From: CAYRCU01 sp964422865 | GTDB taxonomy: Bacteria > Patescibacteriota > Microgenomatia > UBA8517 | NCBI GenBank assembly: GCA_964422865.1 | Contig: CAYRCU010000005.1 | Span: 1 to 45,518, forward strand | DNA: 45,518 nt | Direction of reading: 5' to 3' | Shown: positions 22,632-30,911 of the stretch, piece by piece | How positions within the stretch are numbered: position 1 is the stretch's first letter | Layout: each line of letters starts with the position of its first letter | The notes under the pieces: model-generated | Told to the model about the DNA's origin: nothing | The model's database searches: none | What the model saw: only the letters and a program-made list of their open reading frames with translations | Translations under genes and position numbers: made by a program

Positions 22632-23468
22632 ATGAGAAAAAAGGGGACTGTCTTTTTTCTATTTTTTTTTGCGGCAATTGTTATAGTTGCAGTATTTTTT
22701 TGGTTTAACTTTGTAAAAAGTAAAAAGGCTCAAATACTCATTGAGACTCTTCCGGCTTCCAAAGTTTTTATAAACGGGGAAGAAATAGGCATGACTCCGT
22801 TTGAAAAAGAACTTGCTGCTGGAGAAATCACCTTAAAACTTGTACCCGAGTCATTCGACATACCCTTAATCCCTTTTGAGGCAAAAATAACTCTGGCTCC
22901 GGGAGTCAAAACCATTGTGCGACGCGAGTTTGGAGAATCGGATAGTACTTCAAGCGGTGAAATAATCTCCTTTAATAAAGACGGCTCCAAAGAGGGCAGT
23001 ATTTCAATAATCTCTATCCCGGACTCAACAGAAATCTACCTCAACGGGGAGTACAAAAACACCACTCCCTATAAAATATCCGCACTTTCACCCGGAAGCT
23101 ATGAAATTCTTCTCAAGGGTGTGGGTTTAAAGGATAAATCAGTGACAGTGCAAACTTTCCCGAAATACAGCACAACCGTGACACTTTATCTCTCAAGAGC
23201 AAAGGAAATAAAAACCGAAAAACTTGAGGAAGAAACTCTACCCTCCCCCACCAAAAAAGTAAAGGTAATCGAAACAGGATTGGGATTTCTAAGAGTCAGA
23301 AGCGGTCCTTCAATAGAAAATGAAGAAATATCTCAAGTTAAGCCGGGCGAGGTCTTCCCTCTCTCGGAGCCGGATCCCAAAGACGGATGGTACAAAATTG
23401 AATACGAAGAAGGCCTCACGGGCTGGGTCTCCGAGGATTATGTTAAGCTTGTTGAAAGTGAAAACTAA
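22632..23468 (+). CDS. membrane-anchored protein with two PEGA domains and an SH3 domain
   Basis: I use the ATG at 22632; the frame upstream to 22593 would need a TTG inside the promoter. The 278-residue product has an N-terminal membrane anchor (TVFFLFFFAAIVIVAVFFWF), a first PEGA domain (ILIETLPASKVFINGEEIGMTP), a second (ISIISIPDSTEIYLNGEYKNTTP ... LSPGSYEILLK) and a C-terminal bacterial SH3 domain (FLRVRSGPSIENEEISQV, GWVSEDYVKLVE). PEGA domains are beta-sandwich surface modules, and SH3b domains often bind cell wall peptides. It probably faces outside and binds the wall. It converges with the UbiA gene by 4 nt. Confidence 0.88.
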   Translation: MRKKGTVFFLFFFAAIVIVAVFFWFNFVKSKKAQILIETLPASKVFINGEEIGMTPFEKELAAGEITLKLVPESFDIPLIPFEAKITLAPGVKTIVRREFGESDSTSSGEIISFNKDGSKEGSISIISIPDSTEIYLNGEYKNTTPYKISALSPGSYEILLKGVGLKDKSVTVQTFPKYSTTVTLYLSRAKEIKTEKLEEETLPSPTKKVKVIETGLGFLRVRSGPSIENEEISQVKPGEVFPLSEPDPKDGWYKIEYEEGLTGWVSEDYVKLVESEN

Positions 23469-24412
23469 ATTCCGAAAGTAGCTACTCCTCCATATAAAAT
23501 CCACACCACCATTCCAATCCACAAAACCACGGAAGCAACCAGCGAAACATCTGTTAAAAGAAGTTTTTCCGGAGCCTCGCTCCTGCCATCAAAAATAAGA
23601 GATTGATACCTCATTACTCCGAAAATAGTCACGGGAATAGAGATCATTAAAAGTTTGTCTACGGTCGTTGTCCGCGACAGTTCTGCTAAAAAAGTCCAAA
23701 CAGATTTACTGGCATTAGGGCTTTCAAAAAAAGTAAAAAGAGCCCAGCTCATCCAGGCGGCATTTCCAAACATGGTAACATAAGAATTAAGTAGCTCGGA
23801 AGAATACTTCCCCAAGCTTTTTCTGGTCCTGGCGGAACTTCCCACAACACCAAGTTCCGCTCTCCTTTTCCCGGATGCCAAAAATAAAGCCACAGAAACA
23901 ACGCACAACAAAAACCAAACGGACAAATGCGCATCAATTATAAATGCCCCCGAGTAAACCCTAATCACAAACCCGGAAGCAATAACAAGTATGTCAATTA
24001 CATGCAAGTTTTTTAAAAAAGATGAATACGCAACCTGAAGTGTCAAATATCCCAAAACAAGAAGAAAAAACAAGCTCGAAAGCATGCTGGCCCACATCAG
24101 TGCGGAGCCGGCAAGCACCAAAACAAGAGCCAAAGCCTCCCAAACTTCCATATCCCCCTTCGCAAGAGGCCTGTTCTTTTTTATGAGGTGAAGCCTGTCT
24201 CGATTTATATCAAAAATGTCGTTCAAAACATAAGCCGCGCTTGAGGCAAAATTAAAAACAATAAACCCCAAAAAAACTCTCGAAAAAAGCCCCTTTTCAA
24301 ATAAAAGTCCTGAAAACACCAGCGCAGCAAAAATGGCAAAATTCTTGATCCAATGGACGGGTCTGATTATTTTAATTATTGCAATTATTTTTTCGATCGG
24401 TAAGTCAACCAT
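23465..24412 (-). CDS. UbiA-family prenyltransferase, decaprenyl-phosphate phosphoribosyltransferase (DPPR synthase) like
   Basis: A 315-residue membrane protein with about nine helices. The metal-binding motif is YVLNDIFDINRDRLH followed by KKNRPLAKGDM, the form typical of DPPR synthase (NDxxDxxxDxxH...K..RP). In mycobacteria that enzyme joins PRPP to a polyprenyl phosphate for the arabinose donor DPA. No epimerase/oxidase genes (DprE1/E2) are visible here, so the end product is unclear. It overlaps the WecA-like gene by 28 nt as the last gene of the minus-strand glycan operon. Confidence 0.8.
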   Translation of the reverse strand: MVDLPIEKIIAIIKIIRPVHWIKNFAIFAALVFSGLLFEKGLFSRVFLGFIVFNFASSAAYVLNDIFDINRDRLHLIKKNRPLAKGDMEVWEALALVLVLAGSALMWASMLSSLFFLLVLGYLTLQVAYSSFLKNLHVIDILVIASGFVIRVYSGAFIIDAHLSVWFLLCVVSVALFLASGKRRAELGVVGSSARTRKSLGKYSSELLNSYVTMFGNAAWMSWALFTFFESPNASKSVWTFLAELSRTTTVDKLLMISIPVTIFGVMRYQSLIFDGRSEAPEKLLLTDVSLVASVVLWIGMVVWILYGGVATFGI

Positions 24413-25446
24413 AACACTCCTCCTCCCACAACAAGGGAAATTCCAATCATAGTATACAACTTATTTTCAGCATTCAAATTCAAAGCCATAAGTCCCAAAA
24501 CCAAAGTAACTCCCCAGTAAAAAAACATCACTTGTCGCTTGCTCCACCCGATATCCATCAATTTATGGTGTAAATGGCTTCGATCTCCCCAAAAAGGTGA
24601 TTTTCCGCGCGCCACCCTTTTGGCAATGGTATAACCCGTATCAATCAATGGAACTCCCAAAACCAAAGCCAAAGTTCCCACCTTTGCAGTAGTCAGTATT
24701 GATAAAATTCCAAGCATATATCCGCCCAAATTAGATCCGGAAAAACTTGGCATTATTTTCTGGGGAAAAACGTGCCAGGGCAAAAATCCCAAAAAGGCAC
24801 CGGCCGTAATCGAGGCTAGAATTATCACAGGCCATTCGGTAATATCTGCTGAAAATCTCATCGATAAAGCTGCAATTACAAGTGCGGAAATAGCAACGAC
24901 TCCGGTTAATTGTCCATCCACCCCCTTGGCACCCATGTTCAAAAAATTCATAAGGACCACAATCCAAACAAGTGCAAAGAGATCCGAAAGGATCCATATG
25001 CTTCGCATCTCACCAAGAAAAAAGAAATTAATTTGTGGGTGAGAAAGATCAATTATTTGAGCTGCAAAAGGCGCTCTCCAAAACGATATCCCGATCCCTG
25101 CGGCAATAGGCATACTCGCCGCCGCAAATTGTATCAGAAGCCTTGGGTAAGGACTTAGGTCAAACTTGTCATCGGCTATTCCCATAACAACAAGCGTTGT
25201 AGCTCCGAGAAGTATTCCCACAAGATGTTTATCCAAGGGCAAAAAAACAACCGTCGCCACAACTATCCCCATATATATTCCCAATCCCCCTCCTCTTGGG
25301 GTGGGTTCAGTGTGGATTACCTTAGGATGTTTTTTCCCCCTTGGGTCATCAATAAGTCCCCATTTCCAGGCAAGCTTAATTACATAATATGTAGCAGCAA
25401 GCGAAACTACACCCCCAAGCACTAAGGGATAAAAAACTAAACTCAT
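24385..25446 (-). CDS. WecA/MraY-like polyprenyl-phosphate glycosylphosphotransferase
   Basis: A 353-residue membrane protein with about ten helices. The motifs are PTPRGGGLGIYMG, GIADDKFDLSPYPRLLIQF (catalytic acidic pair), NFLNMGAKGVDGQLTG and GDRSHLHHKLMDIGWSKRQ, which correspond to the family of WecA/TagO/MraY enzymes. The HLHHKL histidine motif favours the WecA/TagO side over MraY. It transfers a sugar-1-phosphate from a UDP-sugar to undecaprenyl phosphate, starting a lipid-linked glycan. It has 3 nt separation from the small membrane gene upstream. Confidence 0.88.
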   Translation of the reverse strand: MSLVFYPLVLGGVVSLAATYYVIKLAWKWGLIDDPRGKKHPKVIHTEPTPRGGGLGIYMGIVVATVVFLPLDKHLVGILLGATTLVVMGIADDKFDLSPYPRLLIQFAAASMPIAAGIGISFWRAPFAAQIIDLSHPQINFFFLGEMRSIWILSDLFALVWIVVLMNFLNMGAKGVDGQLTGVVAISALVIAALSMRFSADITEWPVIILASITAGAFLGFLPWHVFPQKIMPSFSGSNLGGYMLGILSILTTAKVGTLALVLGVPLIDTGYTIAKRVARGKSPFWGDRSHLHHKLMDIGWSKRQVMFFYWGVTLVLGLMALNLNAENKLYTMIGISLVVGGGVLWLTYRSKK

Positions 25447-25449
25447 TTG

Positions 25450-25788
25450 TTAAAATCCCCCTACTAAAAAAGTTATCTTAAAGACGGTAATGGCAGAAAG
25501 AATAGCCAAAACCCAGGAAACCATAAACAAAGCATCCTTCAAAAATTTTCTCTTCAACACCTGGCAAATAATTAAATTCACCACTCCCGCACTCAAAGCA
25601 ACCAAGGGGGGCACCAAAAGCATATATTTCCCCACAAGTTGTTCATTTCCGGCAGGCTTTCCATATAAAAGTGGAACCTCAGGCGGCAAAAATCTCATGA
25701 CGGAGAAAAGCACCACCATCACAAACACATTTGCAGAAAAAAGTATCACCCACCCCTTATGCCTTTTTATAACTCGCCCTTTTTCCAT
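25450..25788 (-). CDS. small three-helix membrane protein in the glycan operon
   Basis: A 112-residue protein with hydrophobic stretches at about 13-33, 54-76 and 85-108. The first loop MRFLPPEVPLLYGKPAGNEQLV resembles DUF1648-type membrane proteins (P-x-H-x-N-x-x-G loop), but without the full motif. It overlaps the GT39 gene upstream by 22 nt. Function unknown. Confidence 0.7.
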   Translation of the reverse strand: MEKGRVIKRHKGWVILFSANVFVMVVLFSVMRFLPPEVPLLYGKPAGNEQLVGKYMLLVPPLVALSAGVVNLIICQVLKRKFLKDALFMVSWVLAILSAITVFKITFLVGGF

Positions 25789-27257
25789 ATTTCTGTTCCC
25801 TCAATATCCAAAACGTGATTATATTTTTGCCTTAAAAGACTATCAATCTCAGCTTTCCTCGGGCTTTTAGGGAGAATAACAATTACCTTGGGTAAAGAGT
25901 TTCTAAGTTGTCGCGATAATTCATCCATATTGGAAAAATCGTTTATATGGTAAGTCGCAACATATTTTATTGCCGGAAGCCTCCTGGAAAGGGCATAAAT
26001 AAGTGAGGAATTTTCCCCCCATACAAAAACCCTTTCATCACTATCCGAAAGAGCTCTTACAACCCCTGCAACCTTGTAATTTCTGTTTATATCTCCCTCA
26101 AACAGGTCAAAATACTCATCCTTCCCAATCCTTCCGGAAGAAAACAACAAAAATCTCCGATAATAAGAAAAGGTTGGATAATGCCAAAAATTGTAGTACA
26201 CAGGCAAAAGCACGGCAAGAGACATCGGAATAATTACAAGAACCTGTTCAATATTTTTGTTAGCAATAAGCATCCCAAAAAGGATTGAAAACGACGGGAC
26301 AACCTGCAGCAAATAATGCGGATATGGCCGCTCGGACAACGCCGCCGCAAAAAGAGAAAAAAGCATCCATGAAGATGCAAATAAATATGCTTTAGATATT
26401 CTTTTTCTAAAAACCCAAAGCACAAAAAGCCCGGCAGTTAAAATCCCCCCTCTAAATAGTAGCGGAGCATTTCGGGCAACAAACGACTTTCCCACGTCCC
26501 CGGGCCTGAAGGAAGACAAATACCCAATGTTCTGCAAAAAGGCTGCAACGACATACTTTTCAAGTGCCCCCCGCTGCCAGTACCAAACAAAAGTCAGCAA
26601 AATCGGCGTCAGAAAACCCACGGCCAACAAACCACTCTTTCTAACAAAATCCCGCCAGCTCTTGCTGTTAAGCTTAAGAGTCACCACCCATAAAAATATC
26701 ACGGCCCCCATATCAAACATTGCGGGCATCTTAAAAAGTGTGGCCAAAGAAAACATGAGTCCAGAAGCAAGAATTTTTCTTTCGCTCACGTCTTTCCCCA
26801 AGAGAAGCAAAAAACCCAGTATGGTGGGACCAATCATAAAAATTTCTGAGTTTGCAATTTGTCCCTCAAGCGTTGGAATAGTAGTTAATATCGCAAACAC
26901 AACAACACAAGCCTTCCGTACAAACTTATCTTTTGGGAAAATCTTTCTTGTAAGCTTCCAAAATAAAGCAATAGTTGCGCTCATCCAAAAAGCCAGAATA
27001 GCTCTAAACCAAAAAACATTTCCGGCCAACGCCGCCAAGAAATACAATAAAGGAGGCTTGTTGTCATGAATATCGCGGTACAATACCCACCCCTTCCTAA
27101 TTGCATTCCCCAAACTTAAGTAAATCATCTCATCACCGTAACTGAATGGTTCATAAAAACTTGGGATTCTAAAGATAAAAACAATCGCAATAATAAATAT
27201 CAGCCAATTAGGCAGTTCTATTTCTTTGTTAATAGTTTTTATAATTTTTGAAGCCAT
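25767..27257 (-). CDS. GT-C glycosyltransferase of the GT39/ArnT type
   Basis: A 496-residue protein with about eleven helices. Motifs near the N-terminus are PFSYGDEMIYLSLGNAI (the D-E acidic pair in the first outer loop) and DIHDNKPPLLYFLAAL, typical of the PMT_2 (dolichyl-phosphate-mannose-like) family. It uses a polyprenyl-phosphate sugar to modify lipids or proteins outside the cell. The C-terminal soluble domain (RVFVWGENSSLIYAL ... PRKAEIDSLLRQKYN) is common in this family. It overlaps the previous gene by 19 nt and the next by 22 nt. Confidence 0.85.
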   Translation of the reverse strand: MASKIIKTINKEIELPNWLIFIIAIVFIFRIPSFYEPFSYGDEMIYLSLGNAIRKGWVLYRDIHDNKPPLLYFLAALAGNVFWFRAILAFWMSATIALFWKLTRKIFPKDKFVRKACVVVFAILTTIPTLEGQIANSEIFMIGPTILGFLLLLGKDVSERKILASGLMFSLATLFKMPAMFDMGAVIFLWVVTLKLNSKSWRDFVRKSGLLAVGFLTPILLTFVWYWQRGALEKYVVAAFLQNIGYLSSFRPGDVGKSFVARNAPLLFRGGILTAGLFVLWVFRKRISKAYLFASSWMLFSLFAAALSERPYPHYLLQVVPSFSILFGMLIANKNIEQVLVIIPMSLAVLLPVYYNFWHYPTFSYYRRFLLFSSGRIGKDEYFDLFEGDINRNYKVAGVVRALSDSDERVFVWGENSSLIYALSRRLPAIKYVATYHINDFSNMDELSRQLRNSLPKVIVILPKSPRKAEIDSLLRQKYNHVLDIEGTEIWKKGEL

Positions 27258-28579
27258 ATAAACTTTAAATCTCCAAACTCGCGATAACCTGCTTCAGTAT
27301 ACCCAGCCACATTCACCTCATCAACACTGCCGCTTGTTATTGCTCCAACTCTGTTCACTTTTTCCGGGATCTCGGAAATTATGTCACCCTCCTCCATAAG
27401 TGCCGTACCCACAAAAAACGGCAGATCACCACTCCCTTTAGGTTTATATATAGGAGCGGGTATCCCGTAATACTTGCTTTCCCAAATATGGTGGGATCCG
27501 GAATTCCAGTTAATCAAAAAATCATCTCCTCGTAGTTCTTCTTTTACATATGCGGCAAGCTCACGGAAAGGCCTCTTTGTAGGATGGTTAAAGTACCACC
27601 AGTCTATAGTCACAAATAAACCAAGAAGAATTCCCAGAACCACAGCGCCGGAAACCCTCCTTCGTTCACTGGCTAAAATTAAACTCATCCCGGGGATGGC
27701 ATACAAAAGATATCTGTTAAAAAAGATGCTTTGGAATTTTTGAGACACAAGCCAAGTTAAAGCAATCGGTCCCAAAAACCAAACCAACAAGAACAAAGTT
27801 TTTTTAATCTCCTTCTGCCATCTCCGCATCAAAAGCGCAGCAAAAACAAAATATAAAGCAGTTTTACTTAAAGGGTGGCTTATTCCGGTTGCCAAATATT
27901 CCTTTACAACATTGCCAAAATCACTAACAGTCGGAGTACCCAGCCAAAAGCCACCTCCCACCATTTTTGTTTGTTTGTAAAGTGGGATTATCCAGGGCAA
28001 ATACAACACACCAGCCAACAAAAAGCCTTTAAACATATTTAAAGCAACCTTCCTTCTACTTGTCGCAAGTTCCCACAAAAACCATCCACCCTGAATAAGC
28101 ACTGCAAAAATTGAAAAGTGATGGCTGTAAAGTGCCCACGCCGTGGAAAGCCCATACCCTACAATAATTCCTCGTCCCACCCTTTTCCCCTTGGCAGGGT
28201 ACATAATTTTTAAAAAAAAATACATTGAAGAAGCTACTCCCAAGGCAAGGATAGAATACATCCTTCCTTCAAATGCATAAATAAAAAAGAAAGGATTAAA
28301 AAATGAAAGAGCAGAAGCCAAAAGTCCGGTCTTTGAGTCCCAAAGAGTCTTGCCTATCAAAAACACAAAAAAAACAGCCAGCAGATAATAAAAAAAAGAT
28401 AAAGATCTAATTGCCACTTCACTTGTTCCAAATAATCCAAACCACAAATGTTCCGTAATATTGTAAAGAGGCGGCGAAGTGTCCCTGATGATAACCCTAA
28501 TAATCTCAGGGATTGGTTTCATGGAAAGTATTGCCGAAAAGGCCTCATCCCCCCACAAGCTTGTTGTAAACTGATTCAC
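27239..28579 (-). CDS. GT-C glycosyltransferase of the GT39 type, short N-terminus
   Basis: A 446-residue protein starting with GTG at 28579. It begins MNQFTTSLWGDEAFSAILS, which is the outer-loop motif (DE) that normally follows a first membrane helix; that helix is missing. The DTSPPLYNI motif, about nine helices and a C-terminal domain follow. An in-frame TAG lies just upstream and TACACT sits 6 nt before the GTG, so the short form appears real and leaderless. It heads the five-gene minus-strand operon. Whether it works without helix 1 is unclear. Confidence 0.78.
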   Translation of the reverse strand: MNQFTTSLWGDEAFSAILSMKPIPEIIRVIIRDTSPPLYNITEHLWFGLFGTSEVAIRSLSFFYYLLAVFFVFLIGKTLWDSKTGLLASALSFFNPFFFIYAFEGRMYSILALGVASSMYFFLKIMYPAKGKRVGRGIIVGYGLSTAWALYSHHFSIFAVLIQGGWFLWELATSRRKVALNMFKGFLLAGVLYLPWIIPLYKQTKMVGGGFWLGTPTVSDFGNVVKEYLATGISHPLSKTALYFVFAALLMRRWQKEIKKTLFLLVWFLGPIALTWLVSQKFQSIFFNRYLLYAIPGMSLILASERRRVSGAVVLGILLGLFVTIDWWYFNHPTKRPFRELAAYVKEELRGDDFLINWNSGSHHIWESKYYGIPAPIYKPKGSGDLPFFVGTALMEEGDIISEIPEKVNRVGAITSGSVDEVNVAGYTEAGYREFGDLKFIWLQKL

Positions 28580-28604
28580 ACTCTAAGTGTAGCAAATTAA
28601 GAGT

Positions 28605-28610
28605 TATAAT
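28605..28610 (+). promoter_or_regulatory. -10 box of the GT2 gene
   Basis: A perfect TATAAT, 16 nt before the ATG at 28627. A second -10-like TATAGT is at 28614-28619. No clear -35. Confidence 0.4.
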
Positions 28611-28626
28611 TAATATAGTACTTTCA

Positions 28627-29403
28627 ATGAAAGCCTCGGTCATAATTATTACCAAAGATCAAAAGCATTTTCTCAAAAAATCGCTTCCTATTCTTCTGAA
28701 ACAAAACCTAAAGGGAGGTTGTGAAATCATCGTTGTCGATTCGAGTTCAACCGACGGGGCGAAGGAATACGCTTTGTCCATGGGAGCGAAGCTGGTGGAG
28801 TATAAAGGGAAGTGGAACTATGCACGGGCAGCCAATATGGGGGTCAAGGAGGCAAGGGGAAAGTTTGTAATAAGATTATCAGGAGACGTAATTCCATTAA
28901 AAAAGGATTTTTTGAGTCAAATGATCAAACCTTTTGAAGACTTAAAAGTGGGTGGGGTTTATGGAAGATATACAATCTCGGGCAAAAGGGGATATGGATA
29001 TCCGGATTTTTGGGAAAGTTGGCGATTCCCCAAAAAACAGACAAGATATTCGGTTAGGCAGTATTTTCTGATGGGACTTTTGGGGATTGGAGGAGTCCAT
29101 GTTTATAATTTTGCAGGGGGATGCTGTGCAATTCGAAGAGAAATATGGAAAAAGAGAGGATTTAATGAGAAGTTAATTGCCGGCGAGGATGCAGAGTACG
29201 CTTGGTTTTTACATGTAATCGGCTATGACATTGTATGTAACCCAAATGCCGTCGTCCTTCATGAGCACAAAATTAAGAGAGTTAAAAAGATGAGAACCTT
29301 TTTAGGTTTGAGCTGGTGGCAAGTTGTTTTTACGTGGAATATCTTGAGGTATTGGTTGGAGAGGATGGTAGGAAGAGATAGGTACAGGAATATGAAATCT
29401 TAG
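28627..29403 (+). CDS. family 2 glycosyltransferase
   Basis: A 258-residue GT-A enzyme. It begins ASVIIITKDQKHFLKKSLPILL, with IIVVDSSSTDGAKE, then NYARAANMGVKEARGKFVIRLSGDVIPL (the usual D-x-D place reads SGDVI) and a later acidic AGEDAEYAWFL motif. FAGGCCAIRREIW fits rhamnosyltransferase-like members. It uses a nucleotide sugar in the cytosol to extend a glycan. It is divergent from the GT39 operon and converges with the next GT2 gene by 4 nt. Confidence 0.88.
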   Translation: MKASVIIITKDQKHFLKKSLPILLKQNLKGGCEIIVVDSSSTDGAKEYALSMGAKLVEYKGKWNYARAANMGVKEARGKFVIRLSGDVIPLKKDFLSQMIKPFEDLKVGGVYGRYTISGKRGYGYPDFWESWRFPKKQTRYSVRQYFLMGLLGIGGVHVYNFAGGCCAIRREIWKKRGFNEKLIAGEDAEYAWFLHVIGYDIVCNPNAVVLHEHKIKRVKKMRTFLGLSWWQVVFTWNILRYWLERMVGRDRYRNMKS

Positions 29404-30893
29404 ACCTTCTCGGTAACCTTATATTCCAGGTATTTGCCAAGCATGAGACGGGTATGAGCGTCAAGCCCGGGAAGGGTAGCAAAGAAAAAAGTAGCAACAG
29501 GCATCAAAACGAACTCCAAAGGCATAAGTAGTGCTCTCCAAAGTGGGAATTCCTTTGGCCTTTTTGGCTTATAGATAGCATCAAGTATTAAAAGAACCAC
29601 CAAAAACACCAAAGAAATAGTAAGAATTGCAGACGAAATCTTTGGTGTCATATACCCCAAAGTAGTTCTTCCAAAAGCGGGATTTAAAACAACAGGTAAG
29701 CTCAAACCTATCGTGATAACAAACCAATGTACCGGCCACAAAAAATGCGCATGAATAAAAGTAAAAACTCTCATAGTTTTATCCCAAAACGAAAGATCTT
29801 CTGCAGTCAAATAATTATAAATCACCCAGGAGGAATCACTTACTCCCCATGCCCACCTCTTTATTTGATTATATTGCCCCTTTAATGTCTTCCAGGTAGT
29901 GGTGGACTCCATAGCATCTGCATAGAGTGGAAGGTACAAAGGCTCCACTTCAATCTTGCCCTTGTCTTTAAAAAATGCCTTAAAAAATATTCCCCAGTCT
30001 TCAGGAATTTTATCAGGATCCCAGTATCCGACTTTGTCAAGAAGTTTAAAACTCAAAGAATAATTTTGCTGATTTATAAGTCTGTCTTTTCTGGAAAGCA
30101 TAGAGAGAATAAAAATTGAAGCCAAAGTATTGGGAACTCTTGTTATGGCGGGCAATTTCCAAATATTGTTATAAAGAAGAACCGCAGGCTGCCAAAATCT
30201 CTTGTAACGGTTAGGGTTATCCAAAAACTTATATGTTAAAACCGAAAAATGTTTTTGATGAAATACATGATCCGCGTCACAGCTTGTAACAACTGTGTAA
30301 TCCATATCAAGCTTTCCTTTATCTATCAAGTTTTTCTTTGCCCAAATTGCCGCCGATCTCTCGTTGGAAGCTTTCCCCACAGCTTCACCCGGAGCAAGTT
30401 TGTGAACATTAAAAAATAAATTCGGAAGTGCCTCACCATATTTTTTGATTACCCACCTTTTTATTTTTTTTCTGTGTTCCTCAGATGCCTTCTCCTCCTG
30501 GGCGACAATAACAACAAGTTGATCACGGGGAAGCGTTTGTTTCGAAAGAGAACCCAATGGCTTATCCAGAACATTTTCCGATTCCCTTACAGTAGGAATA
30601 ATTACAACATGACGAACACGCTTCCAATCAGGAAACTTTTTGACGTCTCCCATCCAGTCATACACACTTGCCGCTTGAATTCTAAGGTGCGAAAGGATTG
30701 CAGTGAAAGCAATTCCAAAGGCTTGATAAAACCAATAGACATTAAAGATCAAAATAAAGTAAGCCACAATTTCCGGAATTAAAAACATCCCCCAATAAGG
30801 AAAAAGAATTAAATTCCAGCTAACGGCCCCAGGTAAAATCTCAAAAAACCTCTTTGAACCCTTTTCGTGGTTGATTAGAAACCTTCTTAACAT
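29400..30893 (-). CDS. membrane family 2 glycosyltransferase (cellulose-synthase-like)
   Basis: A 497-residue protein. Two N-terminal helices (about 24-72) precede a GT2 domain with VVIIPTVRESENVLDKPLGSL, the D-x-D site in TSCDADHVFHQKH, the acid in IPEDWGIFFKAFF, and the acceptor motif QIKRWAWG (Q-x-x-R-W). Three or four C-terminal helices follow. This layout is that of processive synthases such as BcsA or HasA, although a stand-alone polymerase is not certain. It lies 18 nt after metG on the same strand and probably shares its transcript. Confidence 0.85.
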   Translation of the reverse strand: MLRRFLINHEKGSKRFFEILPGAVSWNLILFPYWGMFLIPEIVAYFILIFNVYWFYQAFGIAFTAILSHLRIQAASVYDWMGDVKKFPDWKRVRHVVIIPTVRESENVLDKPLGSLSKQTLPRDQLVVIVAQEEKASEEHRKKIKRWVIKKYGEALPNLFFNVHKLAPGEAVGKASNERSAAIWAKKNLIDKGKLDMDYTVVTSCDADHVFHQKHFSVLTYKFLDNPNRYKRFWQPAVLLYNNIWKLPAITRVPNTLASIFILSMLSRKDRLINQQNYSLSFKLLDKVGYWDPDKIPEDWGIFFKAFFKDKGKIEVEPLYLPLYADAMESTTTWKTLKGQYNQIKRWAWGVSDSSWVIYNYLTAEDLSFWDKTMRVFTFIHAHFLWPVHWFVITIGLSLPVVLNPAFGRTTLGYMTPKISSAILTISLVFLVVLLILDAIYKPKRPKEFPLWRALLMPLEFVLMPVATFFFATLPGLDAHTRLMLGKYLEYKVTEKV

Positions 30894-30911
30894 TTAAAAC
30901 TCCATAATAAA

